The position numbers and the translations under genes were made by a program. A stretch of DNA of 35,195 nt from Methylococcaceae bacterium (GTDB lineage: Bacteria > Pseudomonadota > Gammaproteobacteria > Methylococcales > Methylomonadaceae): positions 1-35,195 of the forward strand of contig JAUYBL010000012.1 in the NCBI GenBank assembly GCA_030693065.1, in the 5' to 3' direction. Positions 1 to 11,581 of this stretch are shown here, piece after piece. The notes beneath the pieces are model-generated. The model did not search any database. It was given only the letters and a program-made list of their open reading frames with translations, and was not told the DNA's origin. How positions within the stretch are numbered: the first letter of the stretch is position 1; every line of letters begins with the position of its first letter.

Positions 1-1
1 C

Positions 2-148
2 CTGCAGGCGCAGCGCATCTTGATGCCGGTGTTGAACATCAGCCTGCCGGATAGCTTTGTTGAACAAGGCAGTCGTGAAGAACTGTTGGCGCTGTGTGGT
101 TTGGATGTGCAGGGGATTAAGGCGAAGATTGAGGCGTTTGGCTGGTAA
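2..148 (+). CDS. dxs: 1-deoxy-D-xylulose-5-phosphate synthase, C-terminal end (partial)
   Basis: The first bases encode the last 48 residues of a protein that runs in from the left edge and ends at a TAA at 146-148. The tail contains [20 protein letters not shown] and [11 protein letters not shown], which matches the C-terminal transketolase domain of Dxs, the thiamine-diphosphate enzyme that joins pyruvate and glyceraldehyde 3-phosphate in the first step of the MEP isoprenoid pathway. The active-site part lies outside the window, so only the family can be judged. The gene is convergent with htpG and shares a terminator with it. Confidence 0.85.
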   Translation: MQAQRILMPVLNISLPDSFVEQGSREELLALCGLDVQGIKAKIEAFGW

Positions 149-178
149 TTGTTATATTACATTTCTGGACTAACAGAC

Positions 179-210
179 AAAAAAAAGGCTGGAGCGATCC
201 AGCCTTTTTT
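179..210. terminator. Bidirectional rho-independent terminator between dxs and htpG
   Basis: A perfect 7-bp stem, GGCTGGA (187-193) and TCCAGCC (198-204), closes a 4-base loop. It is preceded by eight A and followed by six T, so it has a U-tract on both strands. It lies between the two convergent stop codons (148 and 214), which fits a terminator shared by both genes. Confidence 0.9.
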
Positions 211-213
211 ATT

Positions 214-2133
214 TTACTTCAACAAGCCCTGCAATAAGCCGTTGAGTTTATGAACAAACGCGGCAGGATCGTCAAGCTGTCCCCCTTCACTTAAGATGGC
301 TTGATCGAACAAAATGTGGGTAAGATCGGCAAATCGGCTGTCATCCTGTTCTTCCTTCAGCTTCATTACCAACGCATGAGTTGGATTAATTTCGAATGTG
401 GGTTTTCTACCCATACCCATAAATTGCCCGGCTTCTTTCATGATTCTTTCCATGTTGGCAGTCATGCCGTAAACATCTGATACCAAACAGGCCGGTGATT
501 CGGTCAAGCGGTGGCTTATTTTGACATCGCTGACTTTTTCGCCCAGCACTTCCTTGATTTGGTTAATCAGCGACTCGAAATCTTTGCTGATTTCTTCTTG
601 CTGCTTTTTGGCTTCTTCGTCATCAAGTTCACCTAAGTCCAGATCGCCTTTGGTAACAGATTGCAAATGTTTACCGTCGAATTCATCCAAACTGCCGACC
701 AGCCATTCATCGATACGGTCAGACAACAGCAATACTTCAATATCTTTTTTACGGAAGATTTCCAGATGCGGGCTGTTTTTGGCCGCCGTGTAGCTGTCTG
801 CGGTCACATAATAGATCTTGTCCTGGCCTTCCTTCATGCGGCTGACATAATCTTCCAGCGATACGGTTTGTTTGTCGGATTCGCCATGAGTTGACGCAAA
901 ACGTAGCAATTTAGCAATACGCTCTTTGTTGCTGTGATCTTCTACCGGGCCTTCTTTGATAACGTTGCCGAATTGCGACCAGAATTTTTCGTATTTTTCC
1001 GCGTCAGTTTTCGCCAAATCTTCCAACATCCCCAATACTTTTTTAACCGCACCGGATTTGATAGAGCTGATTTGTTTGCTTTGTTGCAGAATTTCTCTGG
1101 ATACATTCAACGGCAACGAGTTGGCATCGATAATACCGCGAACAAAACGTAAATAACGCGGCATCAATTGCTCGGCATCATCGGTAATAAATACTTTGCG
1201 TATGTACAGTTTGACGCCGTGTTTGGCATCTCTATCCCATAAATCAAACGGCGCACGTGACGGCACATACAGCAACAAGGTGTATTCGTTGGATCCTTCG
1301 ACTTTGCTGTGAACGTGCGTTAGCGGTTCTTGAAAGTCATGAGCTACGTGTTTGTAAAACTCGCTGTAATCTTCTTCGGAAATCTCATGACGGGCTTTAG
1401 TCCATAGTGCAGAAGCGCTGTTGATAGTTTCTTCGATGATTTCTACCGGCTTTGGCTCTTCACCTTCTTCAACTGGCGGAGTAATTTCTTTGTCCATAAC
1501 GATAGGCAAGGAAATATGATCAGAGAATTTTCTGACGATAGAACGAATTCGGAAGCCGTCCAAAAACTCACTTTCATCTGCTTTTAAATGCAGAACGATT
1601 TCAGTACCTCGCCCCTCCTTTTCAACTGTTTCTAAGGTGTAATCGCCCTCACCTGCCGATTCCCAACGCACGCCTTCGGATTTATCAGCACCCGCTTTAC
1701 GAGTGCTTAAAGTGACTTTGTCGGCAACAATAAACGCTGAATAAAACCCGACGCCAAATTGACCAATCAATTCGCTATCTTTAGCTTGATCGCCAGTTAA
1801 AGCTTCAAAAAACTGTTTGGTGCCGGACTTGGCAATTGTGCCGATATGCTCTTGCACTTCGGCACGGGTCATACCAATACCGTTATCTATAATAGAGATA
1901 GTGCGTTTATCGGTATCAAATTCGATACGGATTTTTAAATCGCTATCGCCTTGATACAGGCTTTCGTTGGATAATGCTTCAAATCTGAGCTTATCAGCCG
2001 CGTCTGAGGCATTGGAAATTAACTCGCGTAAGAAAATCTCTTTGTTGCTATACAACGAATGGATCATCAAATGTAGAAGATGCTTTACCTCAGTTTGGAA
2101 GCCTAAGGTTTCTTTTTTGGTTTCAACAGTCAT
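214..2133 (-). CDS. htpG: Molecular chaperone HtpG (bacterial Hsp90)
   Basis: A 639-residue protein, the normal length for HtpG. HtpG is a cytosolic homodimeric ATP-dependent chaperone that remodels client proteins with DnaK and is heat-induced. The N-terminal GHKL ATPase domain shows the Hsp90 signature [18 protein letters not shown] near residues 28-46, DNGIGM near 83 and [11 protein letters not shown] near 125. The middle domain holds [13 protein letters not shown] near 340, including the conserved arginine that contacts ATP. The C-terminal dimerisation domain is complete. A GAGGAA ribosome site lies upstream of the ATG at 2131-2133. The gene is monocistronic, convergent with dxs and divergent from the response regulator, with a heat-shock promoter in the intergenic gap. 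Confidence 0.97.
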   Translation of the reverse strand: MTVETKKETLGFQTEVKHLLHLMIHSLYSNKEIFLRELISNASDAADKLRFEALSNESLYQGDSDLKIRIEFDTDKRTISIIDNGIGMTRAEVQEHIGTIAKSGTKQFFEALTGDQAKDSELIGQFGVGFYSAFIVADKVTLSTRKAGADKSEGVRWESAGEGDYTLETVEKEGRGTEIVLHLKADESEFLDGFRIRSIVRKFSDHISLPIVMDKEITPPVEEGEEPKPVEIIEETINSASALWTKARHEISEEDYSEFYKHVAHDFQEPLTHVHSKVEGSNEYTLLLYVPSRAPFDLWDRDAKHGVKLYIRKVFITDDAEQLMPRYLRFVRGIIDANSLPLNVSREILQQSKQISSIKSGAVKKVLGMLEDLAKTDAEKYEKFWSQFGNVIKEGPVEDHSNKERIAKLLRFASTHGESDKQTVSLEDYVSRMKEGQDKIYYVTADSYTAAKNSPHLEIFRKKDIEVLLLSDRIDEWLVGSLDEFDGKHLQSVTKGDLDLGELDDEEAKKQQEEISKDFESLINQIKEVLGEKVSDVKISHRLTESPACLVSDVYGMTANMERIMKEAGQFMGMGRKPTFEINPTHALVMKLKEEQDDSRFADLTHILFDQAILSEGGQLDDPAAFVHKLNGLLQGLLK

Positions 2134-2180
2134 TTTCAGTTTTTTCCTCTTCAGTTATAAAAAAATCAATTCCTGCATTT

Positions 2181-2207
2181 ATGGGGATGTTATGTTTTTT
2201 TTTCAAG
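2181..2207 (-). promoter_or_regulatory. Sigma-32 (heat shock) type promoter of htpG
   Basis: Read on the minus strand, CTTGAA (2207-2202) is followed after 15 bases by CCCCAT (2186-2181). These match the sigma-32 consensus CTTGAA / CCCCAT, with a spacer about one base longer than the most common one. It lies about 50 bp upstream of the htpG start, and htpG belongs to the heat-shock regulon in many Gammaproteobacteria. Confidence 0.7.
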
Positions 2208-2252
2208 CCCAAGCTGGACAGCAAAAAATATGGCACTACCCTTTAACCTCAT

Positions 2253-3875
2253 ATGAAGCTAAATCTTAACTCTCAAACAATCCTCGTCGCAGAAGACCAA
2301 GCAGTCATGCGCGAAACTCTCAAACATATTTTATATGAGATGAATGCTCAGCGAATTGTTGAAGCAGAGTCAGGGGTGAATGCCATCGCAGCAATGCGTA
2401 AAACCAGCTTTGACATAGTCTTGTGCGATTACAATCTTGGCACTGGCAAAAATGGTCAGCAGGTGCTTGAAGAAGCTAAACATCTTAAATTGCTTCCGTT
2501 CAACGCGATTTTTATCCTGGTCACCAGCGAACAAAATCCGGGGATGGTTCTAAGTGCTGTCGACAATAAACCTGATGATTATCTCATCAAGCCGTTTAAC
2601 GGTCAGCAGTTGTTAAATCGCTTGGAGCGTTGTTTTATGCGCAAGCATGCCCTGGCCGATATTGAGATTGAATTGGATCAGGGCAATTTATATCAAGCTA
2701 TTGGCAATTGCGAAAAACTGCTGGCTCAAAATGATAAAAAAATGCGCATGCAGTTGCTAAAAATTCGCGCTGAACTGGCTTTAAAAATTAGTGATTTCAA
2801 AACTGCCAAGGCAATTTATCTTGATGTTTTATTAGAACGAGATTTGCCATGGGCCAGATTGGGCCTCGCCATCATCGCTTTTATGCAAGCGGATTACGAA
2901 CAAGCAATAGATGGTTTACAAGATATTATTCTGCAGTTTCCAATGCAGTTGGAAGCCTATGACTGGCTGGCAAAAGCGCATGAAGCAACTGGTAATATTG
3001 AGGCTGCGTTAACAGCATTAAATCAAGCCATTGAATTGTCGCCGCAAACTATATTACGCCAACAACAAATTGCTTTATTAGCGGACAAAGCTGAGCAAGT
3101 TGATATTGCCAACAAAGCCTATAGAGCGGCTATCAAGCTAGGCAAGCACTCGGTACATAAATCATCACGAGATTTTTCTGGATTAGCCAAAAATCTGTTA
3201 AAAAATAATCCCAACAGCAATTTGCTCAATTTAGTAAGTGACTTATTAGAACAATTTCCTAACGACCCGGAAGCACGACTCAGAGCCGCTACGTTGGAAA
3301 GTGAAATCTATGGCGCCCTAGGAAAAAATGTACTGGCGCAAGAATCTTACGAAAAAACACTTAAATTAAATGAACAATTTGGTCAAGAAGCGCCAAGAGA
3401 ACTTCGTTTGGAAATAGCTCAAGCCTGCTTTAAAAAAGGCGACAGCGAAGTTTTTGATCACATCATGCAAGACTTGATCAAAACCAATATTGACGACAGA
3501 AAATTCCTAGAAACCATTACCCAAGTCTGCAGCGATGTAATGGGTGAAAACTATGCTGAATCCTTAATACATAGAGTCAAACAGGAACTGGTTGATATAA
3601 ACAACAACGGCGTTAGTTTATTTAAAGAAGGCAAAACTAAAGAAGCATTAAGTGTATTGGAACAAGCTGTTGGCAATCTGCCGAACAATCAAACGATCGT
3701 ATTGAATATCACCAAAATCATGCTGCATGATCTTAAAACGTCCGGCAGTACCATGGCTAAAGTTCAGAAAGCCCAAGCGTATATTAACAAGGCCGTTCAA
3801 CTAGGCATTACCCATGACAAAATTGGTGGGTTACAAGCGGAACTGGCCCGCCTCGCCAGCATTAAACTCAAATAA
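2253..3875 (+). CDS. Response regulator with receiver domain and TPR-type C-terminal region
   Basis: A 540-residue cytosolic protein. Residues 1-130 form a CheY-like receiver with acidic pair E14/D15, phospho-acceptor D59 (in VLCDYNL), T91 (in LVTSE) and K113 (in LIKPF), so phosphotransfer should be possible. There is no DNA-binding domain. Residues of about 140-540 are helical repeats; QADYEQAIDGLQ and TGNIEAALTALNQAIELSP are clear tetratricopeptide units, so output is probably protein-protein contact. The histidine kinase starts 10 bp downstream and is the obvious partner. The ATG at 2253 has only a weak ribosome site. The same domain order occurs in response regulators of other Gammaproteobacteria, but the output is not known to me. 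Confidence 0.85.
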   Translation: MKLNLNSQTILVAEDQAVMRETLKHILYEMNAQRIVEAESGVNAIAAMRKTSFDIVLCDYNLGTGKNGQQVLEEAKHLKLLPFNAIFILVTSEQNPGMVLSAVDNKPDDYLIKPFNGQQLLNRLERCFMRKHALADIEIELDQGNLYQAIGNCEKLLAQNDKKMRMQLLKIRAELALKISDFKTAKAIYLDVLLERDLPWARLGLAIIAFMQADYEQAIDGLQDIILQFPMQLEAYDWLAKAHEATGNIEAALTALNQAIELSPQTILRQQQIALLADKAEQVDIANKAYRAAIKLGKHSVHKSSRDFSGLAKNLLKNNPNSNLLNLVSDLLEQFPNDPEARLRAATLESEIYGALGKNVLAQESYEKTLKLNEQFGQEAPRELRLEIAQACFKKGDSEVFDHIMQDLIKTNIDDRKFLETITQVCSDVMGENYAESLIHRVKQELVDINNNGVSLFKEGKTKEALSVLEQAVGNLPNNQTIVLNITKIMLHDLKTSGSTMAKVQKAQAYINKAVQLGITHDKIGGLQAELARLASIKLK

Positions 3876-3885
3876 AATAGCTTTC

Positions 3886-4569
3886 ATGACAGATTTACAA
3901 GCCCTTACTGTTCACTTTCCTGCGATTTTGGCGTCTTCAGTTCATGACATGAAGAATTCGTTGAGTAATCTTCGTGCGCTAATTAGTCAATTAGAGAGTC
4001 AGTATCCGACGGCTAAACCACCAGAATTTAAGCAATTGGAATTTGAATCCAATCGCTTAAATAACAGCCTGATGCAACTACTTACGCTCTATAAAATTGA
4101 CGCGTCGCAATTTAATCTAAATGTTGATGAAAGCAGCGTGCGAGATATTTTGGATGATATTGTTGCACAACAATCCAACCTGCTGGCATTGAGCGATATT
4201 GAATTAATTGCCGAGTGTGACGACGATTTATTTTGCTTTTGCGACAGCACCCTGATTAGTAATGCTATCGGCACATTAGTAAATAATGCCCAGCGCTATT
4301 GTCGCAGCAAAATTTTGTTATCCGCCAAACAGGAAGGCGAGTATGTGGTTTTTTATATCGAAGACGATGGCACCGGTTATCCCCAGAACTTTCTAGCCGA
4401 TAGCCAGAAAACATTCGGAATTGATTTAATCACCGGCAATACGGGCTTGGGACTATTTTTTGTGGCAACTATTGCAAAAATGCACCATCAAGTTGATCGA
4501 CATGGCTATATTAAAACAGACAATGCCAGCAGCTTAGGTGGGGCTAGGTTTAGTCTGTATTTACCATAG
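3886..4569 (+). CDS. Small sensor-less histidine kinase
   Basis: A 227-residue protein when started at the ATG at 3886; the frame is open further upstream, but that would overlap the response regulator gene. It has no sensor or membrane segment. An H-box with H20 (SVHDMKNSL) is followed by a two-helix dimerisation region and a GHKL ATPase domain with N-box (IGTLVNNAQRYC), G1 (DDGTGYP) and G2 (GNTGLGLFFV) motifs. The kinase must therefore be controlled by a partner, most simply the TPR response regulator encoded 10 bp upstream in the same operon. Its last 20 bases overlap the 3' end of the convergent holA. Confidence 0.85.
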   Translation: MTDLQALTVHFPAILASSVHDMKNSLSNLRALISQLESQYPTAKPPEFKQLEFESNRLNNSLMQLLTLYKIDASQFNLNVDESSVRDILDDIVAQQSNLLALSDIELIAECDDDLFCFCDSTLISNAIGTLVNNAQRYCRSKILLSAKQEGEYVVFYIEDDGTGYPQNFLADSQKTFGIDLITGNTGLGLFFVATIAKMHHQVDRHGYIKTDNASSLGGARFSLYLP

Positions 4570-5575
4570 GTTTAACGGCTGCAAACAACAGGCAGATTGC
4601 CAATATAGTCTCCCATGCGTTACCCGATTGCTGGCCTTTAATTTGCTGGTCAGCTTTGGCACTCAACAGCAAAATTTTATTAAGGTCATTATCGCGTAGC
4701 TTATTTAAAACACTTTCCACCAGCGCTTGGCGCTTATCCCAAATCTGATTGTTTTTGTATACCAAAGCCCTATTCTGCCCTTGTGCAATGGCTTGCTGAA
4801 CCTTAATTAAACTCCTAGCTTCCTTAGTTAGCGCCCAAAGCACGATCGGTGCTGCAATCCCTTCTGCTTGTAACCCTGATATGACTTTAAATATGCGTTT
4901 AACATTCCCGGATAACACCGCATCAACGAGCTTATAAACATCGTAGCGAGAACTGTCAGCCACCACATCTTCAATCTGCTGAGCACTCAGTTTTACCTCG
5001 CCATATAAAACGTATAGTTTTTCAATTTCCTGGGCGGCGGCCAGCATGTTGCCTTCAGTCCTCGACGCCAAAATTTTCACGCCTTGAATATCAGCCGCTA
5101 GCCCTCGCTGTTGTATGCGTTGTTGTAGCCAACTAATCAAGTCTTGTCCTTCTTGAGGCCACACCTGAATCAAACAGCCAGCATCATCTATGGCCTGACA
5201 CCATTTTGCTTTTAAGGCATCTTTGCTGAGCTTGGCCATAGTAATTAACAGCAATGTGTCACTGTCGCGGCGTTGGCAATAATTGATTAGCGCTTTTGAA
5301 CCTTCAGAGCCTGGGCTTGCGTTGGAAAATCTCAATTCAATAATTTGTTTTTCAGCAAAAATTGACATCGAATCAGCAGCTACCGCCAAACTGTTCCATT
5401 CAAAGTGTGTGTCGACAGACAATACTTCCCTATTGCTAAATCCAGCTTTTCTAGCCGCTTTCCTGATCACATCGGCCACTTCACCTTGCTGCAGTGGTTC
5501 ATCGCCAGTGATCAAATAAACAGGCTGCAACCCCTTTTGCAACAAGGCATTTATTTGCTTAGGGTTGCTGCGCAT
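4550..5575 (-). CDS. holA: DNA polymerase III subunit delta
   Basis: A 341-residue protein, the usual length of HolA. Delta is the wrench of the clamp loader: it binds the beta clamp and opens it for loading onto primed DNA. The N-terminal stretch LQKGLQPVYLITGDEPL is the family hallmark, where a P-loop fold has lost its Walker motif, and KWCQAIDDAGCLIQVWP and the C-terminal helical collar also fit. The start is the ATG at 5573-5575, two bases after the lptE stop, so leuS-lptE-holA form a tight minus-strand operon. The lptE-holA order is the same in E. coli. Confidence 0.95.
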   Translation of the reverse strand: MRSNPKQINALLQKGLQPVYLITGDEPLQQGEVADVIRKAARKAGFSNREVLSVDTHFEWNSLAVAADSMSIFAEKQIIELRFSNASPGSEGSKALINYCQRRDSDTLLLITMAKLSKDALKAKWCQAIDDAGCLIQVWPQEGQDLISWLQQRIQQRGLAADIQGVKILASRTEGNMLAAAQEIEKLYVLYGEVKLSAQQIEDVVADSSRYDVYKLVDAVLSGNVKRIFKVISGLQAEGIAAPIVLWALTKEARSLIKVQQAIAQGQNRALVYKNNQIWDKRQALVESVLNKLRDNDLNKILLLSAKADQQIKGQQSGNAWETILAICLLFAAVKPMVNTD

Positions 5576-5577
5576 GG

Positions 5578-6072
5578 TTATTTTGCTTTTGCTTCTAAAA
5601 CAACTCGAGCACGATTAACGATAGATCGCACGGCTTGTTCATACATTTCTTTGCGAATCACAGCCTCTTCATTATCTTTGGCCATAATATCTTGCTGATC
5701 ATTGAAATATTCGCGTTTGATTTCCAGCGGCAAAAGTTCAGTTAAAGCAGTATTTTTGGAATTGGTAAGTTCGTACTCAAGATGATAAAGCAGTTCAAAC
5801 TCGTTGGATTTACCACGTGAACTCAAAGACAGCGCCCTACGACGAAAATCTTCATTGGTAATTTTAACAACGATGCTCGCGCCTTCTGGTGACGTCAGCA
5901 ACTGTCCTGACGACGCTTTCATGATTTGCTTAAATTGCTCATGCAGCTGCGGCGTACCTCCAGTCACATAGACTTTTTTAAGGTCTGAAGGTAAAGCATA
6001 AGCCCCTCTCAGATGATACCCGCAACTGCTTAACAGCAACGCCGCAAACAGCAAAGCAATTCTTATAACCAC
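5578..6072 (-). CDS. lptE: LPS-assembly lipoprotein LptE
   Basis: LptE is the outer-membrane lipoprotein that plugs LptD and helps deliver lipopolysaccharide to the outer leaflet. The N-terminus has a short signal sequence and a lipobox LLSSC followed by GYHLRGAY, the typical LptE start of the mature protein. Three starts are possible: TTG at 6093 (overlapping leuS), GTG at 6078 and GTG at 6072. I prefer GTG 6072 (164 residues, Cys17): it has GAGG about 5 bases upstream and gives a standard signal peptide (MVIRIALLFAALLLSSC). A longer 171-residue form from TTG cannot be excluded. The gene is in an operon with leuS and holA. Confidence 0.9.
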   Translation of the reverse strand: MVIRIALLFAALLLSSCGYHLRGAYALPSDLKKVYVTGGTPQLHEQFKQIMKASSGQLLTSPEGASIVVKITNEDFRRRALSLSSRGKSNEFELLYHLEYELTNSKNTALTELLPLEIKREYFNDQQDIMAKDNEEAVIRKEMYEQAVRSIVNRARVVLEAKAK

Positions 6073-6082
6073 TGACACCTCG

Positions 6083-8542
<2,460 letters not shown>

Positions 8543-8610
8543 TTACCGGTCAAAAGCGGTAGAATACCGTACAGTCGCTTAAATCTAAAGGGCCATTTTC
8601 AGGAGCCATC

Positions 8611-9096
8611 ATGAATAAAAATAAACTAATTGCTGCCTATTCCGAGTTTGTGACTCATCTTCATGAAACCATGGAAGACACTCTGCATTCTTTTGCTGAA
8701 GCATTGGAAATCTCAAAAGAGAAAACAGGGAAAACCACTGATCTTTCTAAAGAGGACATCGACAAGGTATCTGGCTATGTGCGGCGTGACGTTGAACATG
8801 CTGCGCATAATTTATCAGCTGATAGAGAAAGCGATTCACTTTCCGAATGGTTTAAATTTGACGTTGAATTGATTGAAAACTTTGCTCTGGATGCATTTTT
8901 AAGTGTTGCCGACAAAACCCGTATAGAACTGGCAAAACTTGAGCAACTCGCACAAAAACACAGTTACGAAAGTGGCCAAATCACTGGCCCCGGCAGTTTT
9001 ATTTGCGACAATTGCGGTAAAGAAATTGCTTTCAAAACACCTAGCGAAATCCCAGAATGCCCTGCTTGCCATGGCAAAATCTTTGTCCGCATTTGA
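8611..9096 (+). CDS. ybeL: YbeL-like zinc-ribbon protein (DUF1451 family)
   Basis: A 161-residue protein with an acidic helical N-terminal part (about 1-115) and a C-terminal zinc ribbon: CDNCGKE and CPACHGK supply two CxxC pairs. The stretch SGQITGPGSFICDNC matches the conserved region of the DUF1451/YbeL family. E. coli ybeL is also encoded divergently from leuS, which supports orthology. An AGGAG ribosome site lies about 5 bases before the ATG at 8611. The molecular role is unknown. Confidence 0.88.
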   Translation: MNKNKLIAAYSEFVTHLHETMEDTLHSFAEALEISKEKTGKTTDLSKEDIDKVSGYVRRDVEHAAHNLSADRESDSLSEWFKFDVELIENFALDAFLSVADKTRIELAKLEQLAQKHSYESGQITGPGSFICDNCGKEIAFKTPSEIPECPACHGKIFVRI

Positions 9097-9155
9097 TATT
9101 GCGGCACTTAAACTTATAATCCACCCTTTATCTATCTGATTTCACGAGGAATATT

Positions 9156-9932
9156 ATGCGCAGAGTCATTTTCAATCAGAAAGGCGGCGTCGGCAAATCC
9201 ACAATCACCTGTAATTTGGCCGCCATCAGTGCTGTTGAAGGTAAGCGCACCTTGGTGATTGATTTAGATGTACAAGGCAATTCAAGTCAGTATCTATTGG
9301 GGCAAAAAGTCACCGATAGTGACAAAACCATTGCCCATTTCTTTAAGGATTGTTTAAGCCTGTCTTTATTTGGTAATAGCAGTCCGTTCAGCCTGGATAG
9401 TGTGATACATGAGACACCATTCCCAAATCTTTTCGTAATTCCTTCACATCCAGAACTGGATCCATTGCAAGGCCGCTTGGAATCTCGAATGAAGATCTTC
9501 AAACTTAAAGAAGCCTTAGAAAAACTGGAAGGTTTCGATCAAATTTACATGGATACCCCGCCCATTCTAAATTTCTACAGCCAATCAGCCCTGATTGCTG
9601 CGGAAAAATGCTTAATTCCTTTCGACTGTGACACCTTTGCGCGTGAAGCCTTGTATTCACTGATGCAAGTCGTTAGCGAAGTTAAAGCGGATCATAATCA
9701 AGGCCTGGAAATTGAAGGCATCATAGTCAATCAATATCAAAAACAAGCCAACCTACCGCGACAATTGGTAGAAGAACTGATTGCCGAAGGCTTACCGGTA
9801 CTAGCATCAATGATTTCTCCATCGGTAAAAGTTAGGGAATCACACAGTGAATCTAAGCCATTGGTGCATTACGTGCCGCACCATAAATTAACTGACGAAT
9901 ACCGCGCCTTACATAACGAAATACACCTATAG
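9156..9932 (+). CDS. ParA/MinD-type ATPase, orphan
   Basis: A 258-residue P-loop ATPase of the ParA/MinD class. The deviant Walker A is KGGVGKST with K9 (signature lysine) and K14; LVIDLDVQGNSS is the A' motif and IYMDTPP the Walker B. ParA proteins polymerise or form gradients on DNA and position plasmids, chromosome origins or protein cargoes. No ParB gene or cluster of parS-like sites is next to it, so it is not a standard partition operon; cargo positioning is possible. It follows the ybeL-like gene by 59 bp, and a CGAGG ribosome site precedes the ATG at 9156. It has no N-terminal HTH extension, unlike plasmid type Ia ParA. Confidence 0.85.
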   Translation: MRRVIFNQKGGVGKSTITCNLAAISAVEGKRTLVIDLDVQGNSSQYLLGQKVTDSDKTIAHFFKDCLSLSLFGNSSPFSLDSVIHETPFPNLFVIPSHPELDPLQGRLESRMKIFKLKEALEKLEGFDQIYMDTPPILNFYSQSALIAAEKCLIPFDCDTFAREALYSLMQVVSEVKADHNQGLEIEGIIVNQYQKQANLPRQLVEELIAEGLPVLASMISPSVKVRESHSESKPLVHYVPHHKLTDEYRALHNEIHL

Positions 9933-10011
9933 TAAGCAAAATGCACAAGGGTAAAACCTGCCCTTGTGCCACCTCCGCTACCAAGCTCCAACCCAGTCTC
10001 TCGTTCCCATC

Positions 10012-11574
10012 ATGATTATGCGTCAACCAAATCAGCTAACACGCTGGCTATTGCCTTTATTATCCGGTGTTTTCATCGGCACCAGCTACATCCCTTTCCC
10101 GCCATGGGCGTCGTTATTCTGCTTTGTACCCTTGTGGTTGTTCTGGAGCCAACAAACGCGCCTTAAAGACGTGGTGATAGGCGGCATGATCACCTCGTTT
10201 GTATTTACGCTGATTGGTTTCAACTGGGTCACTTATCTTTTGCACGAGTTTGCTCACCTGGACTGGTCTATAGCGGTTATTGGTATGATCGTTTATGGAT
10301 TAATCGCGCATTTGTATGTACCTCTGGCGGGTGCCATTTGGTTTTTGGGACGGCAAAAATTCAACTGGTCCAAGCGACTGTCATTATGGCTGATGACGTT
10401 AATAACTATATTATCCGAAGCCAATTCACTGACTTTATTCGACTGGAATTTTGGATATACCTGGTTCGGCTCCAATGTTCCGGTCTACCATTGGGCTGAA
10501 ATTATAGGCTTTAGTGGGCTTAGTGCTGCCACATTATTGTGTAATCTCCCACTGTATGTTGCTTGGGAAAAACGCAAACAACCAGCCGGAAAGCTCATTT
10601 TGGCATCACTGCTTGCCGGTTTTATGCTGTTGAATCTAGGTGGCCTATGGCTTAAGAACAGGCTACCTCAGCCTGATGCTTCGTTTAGAACGTTATTGGT
10701 TCAAGCTTACATTGGCAATGCCGAAAAGCTGGCCGCTGAACTAGGTAAAGGCTTCGGCAAAGAAATTCTACGCCGCTATTTAACCCTGACCGACGAAGCT
10801 CTTAAAGCTCACCAAGGTGCGCCGATCGATTTCGCGCTTTGGCCGGAAACAGCATTTCCTGCACTACTGGGCGAGCAATTTAAATACGACGAATCTCCAC
10901 AAGTGCTGGCTAATTTTCTGCGCACCAGACAATTACCCTTGATTACAGGTGCATACAGTGTTGACCAGCAGCAAAAATTACTAACTAACTCCTTATTTGT
11001 AGTTAACAAAGACGGCGAGATCGTACCCCCTAATTACAGCAAAACGGTATTATTGGCTTTTGGTGAATACATCCCAGGTGAGCAATGGTTTCCCGCAATT
11101 CGCGACTGGCTTCCTGCCACAGGCCACTTTGCTCGCGGCCCGGGCCCGACTACCCTGCTCAAATGGAACGGCTATCAAATGGGTCCACAAATTTGTTACG
11201 AAAGTTTGTTTCCAAAATTCTCACGTGATCTATCCAATTTGGGCGCGCAATTTATTGTTAATGTCACTAACGATTCCTGGTATGGCACCTGGCAAGAACC
11301 TTATCAGCACATGTACATGACCTTGGCGCGCGGCGTTGAATTTCGCAGGCCGGTCTTAAGAGTAACCAATACCGGTATTTCCACAGTATCGCTGGCATCA
11401 GGTGAAATTCTGGAGCGCTCGCCCATACATCAACCGTGGACAGGCGTTTATGAAGTGCCTTATCTTAAAAACCCGCCGGTCACCTTCTACCAACAATGGT
11501 TTTGGCTAGTGCCTATTCTGTTGTGGTCAAGTTTATTGGCATTATTAGTTATCGGAGCACGGAAGCGCTCATAA
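10012..11574 (+). CDS. lnt: Apolipoprotein N-acyltransferase
   Basis: Lnt is the inner-membrane enzyme that adds the third acyl chain to the N-terminal cysteine of lipoproteins so that they can be sorted to the outer membrane. About eight hydrophobic segments occupy the first 220 residues and the end, around a periplasmic carbon-nitrogen hydrolase domain. Counting from the ATG at 10012, the catalytic triad is E279 (WPETAFP), K344 (NYSKTVLLAFGEYIPG) and C395 (GPQICYESLFP), close to E. coli E267/K335/C387. The length is 520 residues. ATG 10018 is equally possible, and the frame is open to a TTG at 9964. The tRNA pseudouridine synthase gene follows 7 bases after the stop. Confidence 0.95.
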   Translation: MIMRQPNQLTRWLLPLLSGVFIGTSYIPFPPWASLFCFVPLWLFWSQQTRLKDVVIGGMITSFVFTLIGFNWVTYLLHEFAHLDWSIAVIGMIVYGLIAHLYVPLAGAIWFLGRQKFNWSKRLSLWLMTLITILSEANSLTLFDWNFGYTWFGSNVPVYHWAEIIGFSGLSAATLLCNLPLYVAWEKRKQPAGKLILASLLAGFMLLNLGGLWLKNRLPQPDASFRTLLVQAYIGNAEKLAAELGKGFGKEILRRYLTLTDEALKAHQGAPIDFALWPETAFPALLGEQFKYDESPQVLANFLRTRQLPLITGAYSVDQQQKLLTNSLFVVNKDGEIVPPNYSKTVLLAFGEYIPGEQWFPAIRDWLPATGHFARGPGPTTLLKWNGYQMGPQICYESLFPKFSRDLSNLGAQFIVNVTNDSWYGTWQEPYQHMYMTLARGVEFRRPVLRVTNTGISTVSLASGEILERSPIHQPWTGVYEVPYLKNPPVTFYQQWFWLVPILLWSSLLALLVIGARKRS

Positions 11575-11581
11575 CCATTCT

